A stretch of 64,000 nucleotides of DNA from DATDAH01 sp963845425 (GTDB lineage Bacteria; Actinomycetota; Acidimicrobiia; Acidimicrobiales; DATDAH01): positions 1 to 64,000 of the forward strand of contig CAWJSC010000016.1 of NCBI GenBank assembly GCA_963845425.1, read 5' to 3'. Below the pieces are notes generated by a model. It did not search any database. It saw only the letters and a program-made list of their open reading frames with translations, and was not told where the DNA came from. Below are positions 46,036 through 55,481 of this stretch, one piece after another; within the stretch, counting starts at the first letter, position 1; every line of letters begins with the position of its first letter. A program made the position numbers and the translations under genes.

Positions 46036-47759
46036 CGTTTCCTCGGCAGGGTCGTGGACACCTTGGTGGGCGTGGGCTTGCGGGCGGCGCGGTCCCGGCT
46101 CGAACCGGTTCCGGTCGCCGCGGCGGCGGGCGCCGGCGTCGACCGTGGTGCCGTCATCCCGGCTTCGTCCTGGAGGGCCCGGAACCAGGCCTTGATCTGC
46201 TCCCGCTGGTGGATCCAACCCCCGACCAGGCCGGTCACGATGAGGGCGAGCACGGCGGCGGTCGCCGCCGAGGCGAACGGGTCCCCGCCGTTCTCGATGG
46301 CCGAACGGGCCATGACGACCGGGATCACGCCGATGATCGCGATCAGGGGTGGGCCCCCGACCCGGAAGGCCGTGCGCATGCCCGCCACCTCCGGCGGGAT
46401 CAGGTCCCAGCCGGCCGAGGGCTCCTGGATGCCCTGGAGGACACTGAGGGCTCCGCCCGCCGCCGCCGCGAGAGCGGCGGGGGGCACCGCTATGGCGGCG
46501 ACGCCGAGGGCGCCGAGGCTGGGGGCCATGGCCACGGCGACGGCGGCGCCCACGAGGGCCACGAAGGTCATGACCAGGGCCCCGACGCCCAGATGGCGTA
46601 CGAGCAGGTCGCCGATCGGCCGCGGCAGGGCCTCGCTGCGGCCGGGGTGATCGGCCTCCTGGGCCATCGACTCCACACCGTCGAGCGCGGCGACGTAGAG
46701 GGCTCCACCGGCGAGGAGCATCAGCGGGATCGTCCCGTCGGCCACTCCACGCAGGGCGATGCCGGCGATCACGCCGAGGGCGATCAGGCGGATGATGCGG
46801 CCGGCGGGCCAGCGCAGGACCCCGCGCATCCCCCGGTGCCAGACCGGGAGCCGGCCCGAGGAGTGCTCCTTCACCCACGGACGGGTGCGGGGCAGCTCCA
46901 TGGCCAGCTGGCGGCGCAGGACCATGACCGTGCGGAGGTCCTGCAGGGTGGCGGCGAAGCGGAGCTGACCGACGAGCCGGGTGCGACGCTCGGCCGCCTC
47001 CAGGGAGATGCCGCCGAGGCCGCCGATCCCGGCGATGACCGCGAGCACGGCGACGACGGCCGCGCTCAGGGCGAAGGGTTCGAAGTCCAGGGGCCAGAGG
47101 GGGATGGTGCCGACGAGTCCGGTCGGCGAATAGTGGACGTAGTCGAACACGTCAGCGAGGGCCCACGCCAGTACGCCCAGCCCGAGCAGGTTGGCCGCCA
47201 GCCGCGGCAGGCGTCGGCCCCCCGCGACGAGGGCCGCACCCTGGGCCAGCCCGAGGGTCACGACGGCGAACAGAGCCCCGCAGGCGATCCAGAGCAGGGG
47301 CTCGTCGCCCAAGCGGCGCACGGCGAGCTGGCCCCCGATGGCGCCGACCACGACGGCCACGAAGGCGGCGAAGCGGAGCTGGCGCAGGGCCGGACCCCGC
47401 AGCGCGAGGGCCCGGTCGACGGGGGCGAGCAGCACGTGACGGGCGTCCGCGGGCTCGATGGCCAGCGGACCGCCCCGGGCACCGGAGCGCAGGCCGATGA
47501 GGATCGCCACCGCCACCACGACGCCGAGAACGTCGGGGCCGTCCCGCAGGACCACCGAGGTCCGGTACGGACCGAGGCGGTCCCCGCCGAGCCAGGCGGA
47601 CAGGGCAAGGACGGCGACGAGGGAGACGAGGGCCGCCAGGTACACCTGGTACAGGGCGTCGATCCAGTGGATGTCGGCCACCCGCTTGCGCCGCCGGGCC
47701 GCCCGCAGATCGGCCAGCGCCTGCTTGGGATCGGCAGGACCGACAGGGCGCTCGGGCAC
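46032..47759 (-). CDS. Large ABC-associated membrane protein (permease)
   Basis: 575 aa with roughly a dozen hydrophobic helices. The cytosolic N-terminus PERPVGPADPKQALADLRAA precedes the first helix near residue 40; the C-terminal 60 residues are Ala/Pro/Thr/Lys-rich and hydrophilic. Translational coupling to the ATPase gene supports a permease role. No specific family recognised by eye; loops such as EPADARHVLLAPVDRALALRG resemble ABC-2-type exporters. Confidence 0.7.
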   Translation of the reverse strand: MPERPVGPADPKQALADLRAARRRKRVADIHWIDALYQVYLAALVSLVAVLALSAWLGGDRLGPYRTSVVLRDGPDVLGVVVAVAILIGLRSGARGGPLAIEPADARHVLLAPVDRALALRGPALRQLRFAAFVAVVVGAIGGQLAVRRLGDEPLLWIACGALFAVVTLGLAQGAALVAGGRRLPRLAANLLGLGVLAWALADVFDYVHYSPTGLVGTIPLWPLDFEPFALSAAVVAVLAVIAGIGGLGGISLEAAERRTRLVGQLRFAATLQDLRTVMVLRRQLAMELPRTRPWVKEHSSGRLPVWHRGMRGVLRWPAGRIIRLIALGVIAGIALRGVADGTIPLMLLAGGALYVAALDGVESMAQEADHPGRSEALPRPIGDLLVRHLGVGALVMTFVALVGAAVAVAMAPSLGALGVAAIAVPPAALAAAAGGALSVLQGIQEPSAGWDLIPPEVAGMRTAFRVGGPPLIAIIGVIPVVMARSAIENGGDPFASAATAAVLALIVTGLVGGWIHQREQIKAWFRALQDEAGMTAPRSTPAPAAAATGTGSSRDRAARKPTPTKVSTTLPRKR

Positions 47760-47920
47760 GAACGATCAGGCTAGGACCGGGTGAGCCGTGTGGGGTAGTC
47801 GGGGCCACGAGAGGTCCGCGTGGTGGCTTCGAGCAACGCTGGCCTCGCCGCAACCCGCGGCCGCCCCGGAGTTCCAGCAGTCGGTCCTCGTCTGACCGAC
47901 GTCGCCCCGGGGCCGGTGGA

Positions 47921-48655
47921 TCAGCTGATCTCGGCGCGGTCCAGGGTCTCGAGGAGGGGGCCGTAGAGGCCGATGCGGAGGGCGGCGGTCGCTTGGTCAC
48001 CGGCCCGGGCGGCGGCCAGCTCGACGGCCCGAACCAGGACCCGGTCCTCGGCGACCGCCTCGTCCACGATGCCGGCGGTCACGGCCTCCTCGCCGCCCCA
48101 GCGCCGGGCGGTGACCACCGCGGCGTGGGTGACCGCCGGGGTGAGCTTGGCCGCGATCAGCTGGCTCATGCCGGGCGCCAGGGGCACGCCCATGTCGGCC
48201 TCGGGCAGGCACCAGTAGCCCCGGTCGGCCCGCATGACCCGGGCATCGTGGGCCATGGCGATCATGGCGCCGGCGGCGTAGGCGTGGCCGTTGATGGCCG
48301 CCACCGTGTAGTGGGGCAGGCGCAGCAGGCGGGCGAAGAGGCGCAGGGCGTCGGGGATGACCTCGCCGATGGTGCCCTCCTCGATCAGGCGCTCGAGAGC
48401 GAAGCCGTTGGAATAGAACTTCCCGGTGCCCGTGGTGACCAGAGCCGCGGCGCCCGCGAAGGCCTCGACCTCGTCGACCGCGGCGTGCCACTCGGCCACC
48501 GAGTCGGCGTGGAACCGGTTGTCCTCGTCCACCATCCGGAGGACGAACACCGTCGCCTCCCCCACCGACTCCGGTTCCAGCTCCACGTAGGCCACCACCG
48601 AACCGTAGGCCCCGCAGGGACGGGGGGCAGCAGTCCCGTCCCCGTCTGTAGGCAT
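47921..48655 (-). CDS. Enoyl-CoA hydratase/isomerase (crotonase) family protein
   Basis: 244 aa from ATG 48655. The crotonase fold shows ALVTTGTGKFYSNGFALERL (oxyanion strand), AINGHAYAAGAMIAMAHD and CLPEADMGVPLAPGM with a Glu. Resembles mitochondrial ECI-type delta-isomerase or hydratase relatives acting on acyl-CoA. The start lies at one edge of the palindrome shared with the divergent antitoxin gene, so its mRNA may be leaderless. 160 bases separate it from the permease gene, with no gene between. Confidence 0.85.
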   Translation of the reverse strand: MPTDGDGTAAPRPCGAYGSVVAYVELEPESVGEATVFVLRMVDEDNRFHADSVAEWHAAVDEVEAFAGAAALVTTGTGKFYSNGFALERLIEEGTIGEVIPDALRLFARLLRLPHYTVAAINGHAYAAGAMIAMAHDARVMRADRGYWCLPEADMGVPLAPGMSQLIAAKLTPAVTHAAVVTARRWGGEEAVTAGIVDEAVAEDRVLVRAVELAAARAGDQATAALRIGLYGPLLETLDRAEIS

Positions 48656-48675
48656 GCCTGCTATTATGCAGGCAT
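48654..48675. promoter_or_regulatory. Symmetric divergent promoter/operator palindrome
   Basis: Arms ATGCCTGC (48654-48661) and GCAGGCAT (48668-48675) flank TATTAT (48662-48667). On the plus strand TATTAT is a good -10 seven bases from... the antitoxin ATG at 48674; on the minus strand CATAAT is a -10 seven bases before the hydratase ATG at 48655. Both start codons overlap the ends of the palindrome, so both transcripts could be leaderless and both promoters would be covered by one bound repressor dimer. No good -35 box was seen on either side. Confidence 0.6.
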
Positions 48676-48979
48676 GGCCCAGCTGACGATCCGTCTCGAT
48701 GATGAACTGGCCGAGGCCTGCAAGCAGGAGGCCGCGGTCGAGGGCCAGAGCCTGAACGGCTGGGTGGTCACGGTGCTCAAGACACGGACGGATCCCGCCT
48801 TCAGCGGTCCGGGGGTCGAGCGCATCCGCGAGCGGTTCCGACGGGCCGGGATCCTGGCCGAGGGCCCGCGATCGACCCGGGAGCGTCCGCCCGCGGACCG
48901 ACTGGCTGAGGCGGCGGCCGCAGGAGGCCGGGGCACCCCGTCCGAGGTGTTGATCCGCCAGGATCGTGACGGTGACTGA
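48674..48979 (+). CDS. Antitoxin, ribbon-helix-helix (VapB/HicB-type) protein
   Basis: 101 aa. MAQLTIRLDDELAEACKQEA with EGQSLNGWVVTVLK is a clear ribbon-helix-helix of the Arc/MetJ type. The C-terminal half (RERFRRAGILAEGP, PADRLAEAAA) is the probable toxin wrap. It starts at the palindrome and is followed without gap by the PIN toxin gene (TGAGTG), so autoregulation is expected. Confidence 0.82.
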   Translation: MAQLTIRLDDELAEACKQEAAVEGQSLNGWVVTVLKTRTDPAFSGPGVERIRERFRRAGILAEGPRSTRERPPADRLAEAAAAGGRGTPSEVLIRQDRDGD

Positions 48980-49420
48980 GTGACCTTCCTGGACGCTTCG
49001 GCTGGAGTGAAGCGATACCTCGACGAGGTCGGCAGCGACGTCGCTCGATCGGCCGTCGACCCGACGTACTCGGATCTGACTCGGGTCGAGTTTCCCAGTG
49101 CCATCTGGCGCAAGGAGCGCGACGGCCGGTTGACCGTGGACCAGGTGGGTGATGTGCTCGATTCGTTCCTGGCCGACTGGATGGGCACGCCCTCGACCGA
49201 CCCGACGGTTGCCACCGTCGCCCTGGACGGCGCGGTCCTCACCCGGGCCGCCCACCTGACCGGTCGCCACGGTCTCCGCGCGGGCGACGCCGTGCAGCTC
49301 GCCTGTGCTCTCTCGGCCCGACAGGTCGATCCGACGATCAGCGAGTTCGTCTGCTTCGATCTTCGGCTCAGGGACGCGGCCGCCCGCGAGGGCTTCCGGC
49401 TGGTCCCGGCCGACCTCTAG
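48980..49420 (+). CDS. PIN-domain toxin (VapC-like)
   Basis: 146 aa, GTG start directly after the antitoxin stop. The acidic residues are at MTFLDASAGVKRYL (Asp5), SDLTRVEFPSAIWRK (Glu) and GLRAGDAVQLACAL (Asp), with FVCFDLRLRDAAAREG as the final acidic strand. Expected Mg-dependent RNase cleaving tRNA or rRNA when freed from the antitoxin. It ends convergently on nuoN of operon 2, the two stop codons overlapping (CTAG). Confidence 0.87.
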   Translation: MTFLDASAGVKRYLDEVGSDVARSAVDPTYSDLTRVEFPSAIWRKERDGRLTVDQVGDVLDSFLADWMGTPSTDPTVATVALDGAVLTRAAHLTGRHGLRAGDAVQLACALSARQVDPTISEFVCFDLRLRDAAAREGFRLVPADL

Positions 49421-50955
49421 CCCGGTACGGCGACCAGGACGGGGACGGCCTTCTCGGCCACGTCGAGGAGGATCCAGGGCAGGATCCCCAGCAGCAGGGT
49501 GACGAAGACGGCCAGGCCGATGCCGACCCCTGCCGTCCAGGGGACGGTCTCCTTGGCCGGCACTTCCGCCCCGTCCCCGGCTCCCTCGTCGCCGTCGACC
49601 ATGTACATGGCCACGACCACCCGCAGGTAGACGAAGGCCGAGATCACGGCGGTGAGCATGGCCACCACGGCCAGCCAGTAGGAGTGGGCGTCGACCGCGG
49701 CCAGCACGACCTCGAACTTGGCGAAGAAGCCCGCGGTGAGGGGCACACCGGCCTGGGCCAGCAGGAGCACGGTGAAGGCCAGGGCCAGAACCGGGCGCCG
49801 AGTGGACAGGCCCTTGTAGTCGTCGACGGTGGTGCGGGCGTCCCGGGAGCCGGCGACGATCGTGATGATCCCGAAGGTCCCCGCCACGATGGCGGCGTAG
49901 GTGCCGACGTAGAAGAGGACGGCGGCGGTGCCCTCGGCCGAGGCGGCCTGCACCCCGAGCAGGATGAAGCCGGCATGGTTGACCGACGAGTAGGCCATCA
50001 TCCGCTTGACGTCGGTCTGCACCGCGGCGAGCACGGCGCCGACGATCAGGCTGAGGACGGCCAGCGTGTAGACGATCGGCTGCCAGTCCACGGCCCACTG
50101 GTCGAACGTGGTGACGAAGATGCGCAGCAGCGAGGCGAAGGCCGCGGCCTTGACGGCCCCGGCCATGTAGGCCACGGCGGGTGAGGGAGCGCCTTGGTAG
50201 ACGTCCGGGCTCCACTGATGGAAGGGCACGGCGGCCACCTTGAAGCCGAGGCCGACCAGCAGGAGCACCAGGCCGAGGAGCAGGACGCCGTCGTCCAGCA
50301 GCGTGTTCTCGGCCAGGAACGAGCCGATCTTCGACAGGTTCGTCGAACCGGTGGCGCCGTACACGAAGGCGATGCCGTAGAGGAAGAAGGCCGAGGAGAA
50401 GGCGCCGAGCACGAAGTACTTCATGCCCGCCTCCTGAGACTCGGAGCGGTGGCGCTGCATGGCGGTCAGGACGTAGGCGGCGATGGACAGCACCTCGAGG
50501 CCCAGGAAGACCACGATCAGGTCGTTGGCGATGGCCATCGTCACGCCACCGGCGGCCGACAGCAGCATGAGCACGAAGTACTCGGGGCCGTCCAGTTCCT
50601 CCCGGCGCACGTAGTGCTCGCTGACCAGGGCGGCCAGGATCACCGCCGCGCCGATGACCACGGTGAGGAACACCCCGAAGCCGTCGACGGCCACCGCCCC
50701 GGCCGCGGTCGTGGAGGGGCCCTCGTCACCGATGCGCTGCCAGAGGTAGACGGCGGCACCTATGGCGGCACCGGCGGTCAGGATGGTGAAGGCGGCGTTG
50801 AAGCCCCGGAACAGGCGGTCCTTGAGCAGTGAGGACAGCAGGATGAGCAGCACCGCGCCCACGGTCAGGCAGACCAGGGGCAGCAGGGCCGACCACGCGA
50901 TGTCGGGGGTGTCCACCGGCTCCGGGGCGTCGAGTTGGGCGAGGAGCGCGATCAT
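49417..50955 (-). CDS. nuoN: NADH-quinone oxidoreductase subunit N, operon 2
   Basis: 512 aa, about 14 helices. QRHRSESQEAGMKYFVLGAF, VPFHQWSPDVYQGAPSPAV and KRMMAYSSVNHAGFILL mark it. Four-base ATGA overlap with nuoM. Clearly diverged from the NuoN at 31282-32787 while sharing its layout, so this is not an assembly duplicate. Confidence 0.95.
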   Translation of the reverse strand: MIALLAQLDAPEPVDTPDIAWSALLPLVCLTVGAVLLILLSSLLKDRLFRGFNAAFTILTAGAAIGAAVYLWQRIGDEGPSTTAAGAVAVDGFGVFLTVVIGAAVILAALVSEHYVRREELDGPEYFVLMLLSAAGGVTMAIANDLIVVFLGLEVLSIAAYVLTAMQRHRSESQEAGMKYFVLGAFSSAFFLYGIAFVYGATGSTNLSKIGSFLAENTLLDDGVLLLGLVLLLVGLGFKVAAVPFHQWSPDVYQGAPSPAVAYMAGAVKAAAFASLLRIFVTTFDQWAVDWQPIVYTLAVLSLIVGAVLAAVQTDVKRMMAYSSVNHAGFILLGVQAASAEGTAAVLFYVGTYAAIVAGTFGIITIVAGSRDARTTVDDYKGLSTRRPVLALAFTVLLLAQAGVPLTAGFFAKFEVVLAAVDAHSYWLAVVAMLTAVISAFVYLRVVVAMYMVDGDEGAGDGAEVPAKETVPWTAGVGIGLAVFVTLLLGILPWILLDVAEKAVPVLVAVPG

Positions 50956-52595
50956 CCGTGCTCCCCTTCCTCTGCGGCGGGGGCGTCCTCAGGCCGCTGG
51001 GGGCCCTGTGTTTCCGCTCCTGGGGCTTCGCCCCGGGCCACTGGGCCCTGGGTGGCGGTGTCGGGCTGCCGGTAGTCGCTGAACTCCTCCAGGTGGACGA
51101 TCAGCTCGTTCACCGCGGGCTCGATGCGCTCGAGCACCGGCTTGGGATAGATGCCCAGGAAGACGATCGCGGCCAGCAGCGGGGCCATGTAGGCCAGCTC
51201 CCACTTGTTCATGTCGGCCATCTCGGCGTTCTCGCCCTCGGCCGGGCCGTGGAAGACCCGCTGGTACGCCCAGAGCAGGTAGAGGGCGGCCACGATCACC
51301 CCGAGGGCGCCGACGACGGCCCACCACTCGCGGGTCAGGAACGAGCCGATCAGGATCAGGAACTCGCCGACGAACCCGTTCAGGCCGGGCAGGCCGATCG
51401 AGGAGAGCATGACCACGGTGAAGACGAAGGCCATGATCGGCGCCGGCTGCTGCAGGCCGCCGAGCTCGGCGATCTGGCGGGTGTGGCGGCGCTCGTAGAT
51501 CATGCCGACGAGCAGGAAGAGGGCGCCGGTCGACAGGCCGTGGTTCACCATCTGCAGGACCGAGCCCGACAGCCCCTGGGTCGTGAAGGCGAAGGTGCCC
51601 AGCACGATGAAGCCGAGGTGGGCCACCGACGAGTAGGCCACCAGGCGCTTGAGGTCCTTCTGGACCGTGGCCACGACCGCGGCGTAGAGGATCCCGATCA
51701 CCCCCAGGGTGACCATCGCCGGGGCGAACCAGACGGCGGCCTCGGGGAAGAGGAACAGCCCGAAGCGCAGGAACCCGTAGGTGCCCAGCTTCAGCATGAC
51801 CCCGGCCAGGATCACCGACCCCGCCGTCGGGGCCTCGGTGTGGGCGTCGGGCAGCCAGGTGTGCAACGGGAAGAGCGGGACCTTCACCGAGAAGGCCAGG
51901 GCGAAGGCCAGGAACACCCACCGGGCGGTGTTCACCGCGAGGGCCTGGGTGTTGGCCAGCTCGACGAGGTCGAAGGTGATCGGGTTCCCGGTCGCGCTGG
52001 AGGTCAGGAAGACCAGCGTCAGGATGCCGACCAGCATCATCGCCGAGCCGAGCATGGTGTAGAGGAAGAACTTGATCGCGGCGTAGACCCGCCGGCCGTG
52101 ACCCCAGCCGCCGATCAGGAAGTACATCGGCACGAGCACGATCTCGAACATCACGAAGAACAGGAAGAGATCGAGGGCCAGGAACGTCCCGATGCACCCG
52201 GCTTCGAGCACCAGGAGCCAGGCGTAGTACGGCTTGTCGTCGTGGCCGGGGTCGGTGGCCACGAGGGCGATCGGGAAGAGGAACAGGGTCAGGATCACCA
52301 GGAAGAGTGAGATCCCGTCCACCCCGAGGTGCCAGGAGATACCGAGGTCGGCGATCCAGGAGTGCTGGCTGACGAACTGGAAGCCGGGCTCCCCCTTCTG
52401 GAACTCGATCAACATCCAGCCGCCGAGGGCGGCGGCGGTGAGCGAGACCAGCACGGCGGTGGCCTTGACCAGTTCGGGCCGGGATCGCGACAGCAGGCCC
52501 ACGAGCAGGGCCCCGGCCGCGGGCAGGACCACCAGGACCGTCAGGATCGGGAAGTCGAGCGCGCCCGAACCCGTGGAGGCGAAGACCGCGCTCAC
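50952..52595 (-). CDS. nuoM: NADH-quinone oxidoreductase subunit M, operon 2
   Basis: 547 aa. FVMFEIVLVPMYFLIGGWG, FPLHTWLPDAHTEAPTAGS and KRLVAYSSVAHLGFIVLG are the channel marks. A hydrophilic C-terminal tail of ~45 residues (TQGPVARGEAPG...AEEGEHG) is absent from operon 1's NuoM. GTG start overlapping nuoL by four bases. Confidence 0.95.
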   Translation of the reverse strand: MSAVFASTGSGALDFPILTVLVVLPAAGALLVGLLSRSRPELVKATAVLVSLTAAALGGWMLIEFQKGEPGFQFVSQHSWIADLGISWHLGVDGISLFLVILTLFLFPIALVATDPGHDDKPYYAWLLVLEAGCIGTFLALDLFLFFVMFEIVLVPMYFLIGGWGHGRRVYAAIKFFLYTMLGSAMMLVGILTLVFLTSSATGNPITFDLVELANTQALAVNTARWVFLAFALAFSVKVPLFPLHTWLPDAHTEAPTAGSVILAGVMLKLGTYGFLRFGLFLFPEAAVWFAPAMVTLGVIGILYAAVVATVQKDLKRLVAYSSVAHLGFIVLGTFAFTTQGLSGSVLQMVNHGLSTGALFLLVGMIYERRHTRQIAELGGLQQPAPIMAFVFTVVMLSSIGLPGLNGFVGEFLILIGSFLTREWWAVVGALGVIVAALYLLWAYQRVFHGPAEGENAEMADMNKWELAYMAPLLAAIVFLGIYPKPVLERIEPAVNELIVHLEEFSDYRQPDTATQGPVARGEAPGAETQGPQRPEDAPAAEEGEHG

Positions 52596-54514
52596 AGGGC
52601 GAGCCTCGTGACGACGTAGACGAGCAGGGCGACGGTGCCGAAGGCGATCACCAGCGCGTAGTTGCGCACGTACCCGGTCTGGACGGTGCGCAGGCGGGAC
52701 CCGAAGCCCTTCACCAGGGTGCCGGTCTCGTTGACCGCGCCGTCGATGACGACCCGGTCGAAGGCGGCGGCCCCCTCGAAGGCGGCCTCACCGGGGCCGT
52801 CCACGGTCCGGGCGATGGTCTCGTCGATGTACCAGGCGTGGGCCAGGATCTCGGGCTCGACCACCGGCAGGCGCTTCCGCAGGTAGACCATCACGGCGAG
52901 GCCGATGCCGACCAGGGAGCTCACGATGGCGATCAGGGCCAGCAGGACCTGCGTGCTGCCGGACAGGCTGAGGTGGGCCTCGGCGCCGTGGACCACGGGC
53001 TCGATCCAGTGCTCGAAGGCCTTGGTGTCATCCGAGAACGGCGTGTTCATCAGGCCGCCCACCACCGCGAAGGCGGACAGGACCACCAGCGGCACCGTCA
53101 TGGTCCACGGCGACTCGTGGGGGTGGATCTCTTCGGCCTCGGCGGGCGTCCCGGCCTCCCCGTCGTCGGCCACGGGCCGTTCGTCGTTCCAGCGGGCCTC
53201 GCCGAAGAAGACCAGAAAGACCTGGCGGCTCATGTAGTAGCCCGTGAGCAGGGCGGTGACCAGGCCCACGGCCCACAGGGCCGGGCTGTTGTCGAAGGCG
53301 TACGCCAGGATCTCGTCCTTGGACCAGAAGCCGGCGAACGGGGGGACACCGGCGATGGCCAGCCACCCGATGATGAAGGTGACGGCGGTGATCGGCATCA
53401 CCTTGCGGAGCGCACCCATCCACCGCATGTCCTGCTCGCCGTCCATGCCGTGGATGACCGAGCCGGAGCCGAGGAAGAGCAGCGCCTTGAAGAAGGCGTG
53501 GGTGACGACGTGGAAGAGGGCGGCCACGTAGGCCCCGGAGCCGATGGCCAGGAACGTGTAGCCCAGCTGGCTGATCGTGGAGTAGGCCAGCACCTTCTTG
53601 ATGTCGTTCTGGGACACGGCGACCGTCGCGGCCAGCAGCGCCGTGCCGACCCCCACCCAGGCGATGACGTCGGGCACCCAGTCGCTGGACGCGGCCAGCA
53701 CGGGGTTCACCCGGATCATGAGGAAGACGCCCGCGGTGACCATGGTCGCGGCGTGGATGAGGGCCGAGACCGGGGTCGGGCCCGCCATGGCGTCGGGCAG
53801 CCAGACGAAGAGCGGGAGCTGCGCGGACTTGCCGACCGCGCCCACGAAGAGGAGGGCGGCGATGGCGGTCGCCGTGGTCGTGGCCATGGTCGACGCATTC
53901 GCGTTCAGATCCACGTAGTTGAGCGAACCCACCGTGGCGAACACGAAGAACATGGCGACCAGGAAGCCCCAGTCGCCGATGCGGTTGGTGACGAAGGCCT
54001 TCTTGCCGGCCACCGCGTTGGGCATCTCGGTGAACCAGAACGCGATGAGCTGGTAGGAGCAGAGGCCCACGCCCTCCCACCCGAGGAAGGTCAGCAGGAG
54101 GCTGTCACCGAAGACCAGCACCAGCATGAAGAAGACGAACAGGTTCAGCAGGGCGAAGAAGCGGGCGAAGTCGCGGTCGCCGTGCATGTACCCGATCGAG
54201 TACAGGTGGATGAGGGCGGCCACGCCCGTGATGAACAGCGCCATGGTCACCGAGAGCGGATCGACCAGGAAGCCGACGTCGACGGTGAGCCCACCGGCGG
54301 GGAGCCACTCGAAGAGGACCTGGGAGTAGACGCGCTCCTCGCCGGGGAGGTCGACGAGGCCGACGAAGACGGCGACGGTGGCGGCGAAGGAGCCCCCGAG
54401 CAGGAGCGTGGCCAGCCAGCCGGCGGCGGGCTCGCCGAAGCGGCGGCCGGCCAGGGTGAGGACCACGAAGCCGGCCAGGGGCAGGGCGGGAATCAACCAG
54501 ACGAGTTCGAGCAC
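52592..54514 (-). CDS. nuoL: NADH-quinone oxidoreductase subunit L, operon 2
   Basis: 640 aa, GTG start with GGGGAG upstream. LTFLGWEGVGLCSYQLIAFW, QLPLFVWLPDAMAGPTPVS and KKVLAYSTISQLGYTFLAIG are present, followed by the lateral helix region and a last membrane helix. A 98-base gap with the 24-bp repeat separates it from nuoK, the only loose junction in the operon. Confidence 0.95.
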   Translation of the reverse strand: MLELVWLIPALPLAGFVVLTLAGRRFGEPAAGWLATLLLGGSFAATVAVFVGLVDLPGEERVYSQVLFEWLPAGGLTVDVGFLVDPLSVTMALFITGVAALIHLYSIGYMHGDRDFARFFALLNLFVFFMLVLVFGDSLLLTFLGWEGVGLCSYQLIAFWFTEMPNAVAGKKAFVTNRIGDWGFLVAMFFVFATVGSLNYVDLNANASTMATTTATAIAALLFVGAVGKSAQLPLFVWLPDAMAGPTPVSALIHAATMVTAGVFLMIRVNPVLAASSDWVPDVIAWVGVGTALLAATVAVSQNDIKKVLAYSTISQLGYTFLAIGSGAYVAALFHVVTHAFFKALLFLGSGSVIHGMDGEQDMRWMGALRKVMPITAVTFIIGWLAIAGVPPFAGFWSKDEILAYAFDNSPALWAVGLVTALLTGYYMSRQVFLVFFGEARWNDERPVADDGEAGTPAEAEEIHPHESPWTMTVPLVVLSAFAVVGGLMNTPFSDDTKAFEHWIEPVVHGAEAHLSLSGSTQVLLALIAIVSSLVGIGLAVMVYLRKRLPVVEPEILAHAWYIDETIARTVDGPGEAAFEGAAAFDRVVIDGAVNETGTLVKGFGSRLRTVQTGYVRNYALVIAFGTVALLVYVVTRLAL

Positions 54515-54576
54515 GGCGCTACCGCTCCCCTCGGCACAACGGGTTACGGACGTAGGGCGGGGCGAGGTCGCCGCAA

Positions 54577-54600
54577 CGATGAGGCGTCAGCCGAAGAGTC
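54577..54600 (-). repeat. 24-bp exact repeat, copy 2 (nuoK-nuoL gap)
   Basis: Reverse complement of the 24 bases at 14943-14966, with no mismatch; identity ends sharply on both sides. It sits 12 bases after the nuoK stop and 62 bases before the nuoL start. No stem can be drawn within it. Confidence 0.75.
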
Positions 54601-54612
54601 ATGAACACAGCC

Positions 54613-54918
54613 TCAGCCCTTCAGTACCGAGATGTCGTCGGCCGTGGCGCCGGGGCGGCGACGCAGGACGGCCACGATGAGGGCGAGGCCGACGACGACC
54701 TCCGCCGCGGCCACGACCAGCACGAAGAAGACCGACACCTGGCCACCGAGGTCACCCAACGAACGGCCGAAGGCCACGAAGGTCAGGTTGACGGCGTTGA
54801 GCATCAGCTCGACACACATGAACATGACCAGCGGGTTGCGCCGGATCAGCAGGCCGGTCCCGCCGATCGAGAACAGCATCGCCCCGAGCACGAGGTACCA
54901 GGTGGTGGTGACCTCCAT
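54613..54918 (-). CDS. nuoK: NADH-quinone oxidoreductase subunit K, operon 2
   Basis: 101 aa, three helices. Membrane Glu residues in VMFMCVELMLNAVNLTFVAFG-like and VLVVAAAEVVVGLALIVAVL stretches are kept. It overlaps the nuoJ stop by one base. Confidence 0.96.
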   Translation of the reverse strand: MEVTTTWYLVLGAMLFSIGGTGLLIRRNPLVMFMCVELMLNAVNLTFVAFGRSLGDLGGQVSVFFVLVVAAAEVVVGLALIVAVLRRRPGATADDISVLKG

Positions 54919-55481
54919 CAGGTCGTCTCCCCCCGGGCGGCCTCGTCCTCGGCCTCGAGGGCGCTGCCGGCGGGCGGACGCTTGGCCAGCACCACGGCGC
55001 CGACCACGGCGATGGTGAGGAGCAGGGCGGTGATCTCGAAGGCGAAGACGTAGTCGCTGAACAGAATCCGAGCCAGCGCCTCGACGTTGGTGCGGTCACC
55101 GAATCCGGCGGTGAGGGCCTCGGCCCCGGTGACGGGGTCCGACGCGGACAGCAGGACCACCAGGAGCAGCCCGAGGGTGGCCGCCCCGGCCAGGATGGCC
55201 AGGGGTCGCTGGCCGACCAGCGGTTCGTCGCGCAGCGACTCGGCCCGGTCGACACCGAGGAGCATGATCACGAACAGGAACAGGATGACGATGGCCCCGG
55301 CGTAGACGATGACCTGCACGGCGGCCAGCAGGTGGGCCTCCTGGGCCACGAAGAGCACGGCCACGCCGAACAGCGTCCCGACCAGGGACAGGGCGTTGTG
55401 CACCGGGTTGCGGAAGGCGATGACGCCCACGGCACCGGTCAGCACGATCGCCGCGCTGATGAGGAAGACCACGGTCTCCAT
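54918..55481 (-). CDS. nuoJ: NADH-quinone oxidoreductase subunit J, operon 2
   Basis: 187 aa from ATG 55481 (METVVFLISAAIVLTGAVGV), five helices. AVQVIVYAGAIVILFLFVIM marks the E-channel helix. A charged tail (EAEDEAARGETT) follows the last helix. One-base junction with nuoI. Confidence 0.95.
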   Translation of the reverse strand: METVVFLISAAIVLTGAVGVIAFRNPVHNALSLVGTLFGVAVLFVAQEAHLLAAVQVIVYAGAIVILFLFVIMLLGVDRAESLRDEPLVGQRPLAILAGAATLGLLLVVLLSASDPVTGAEALTAGFGDRTNVEALARILFSDYVFAFEITALLLTIAVVGAVVLAKRPPAGSALEAEDEAARGETT

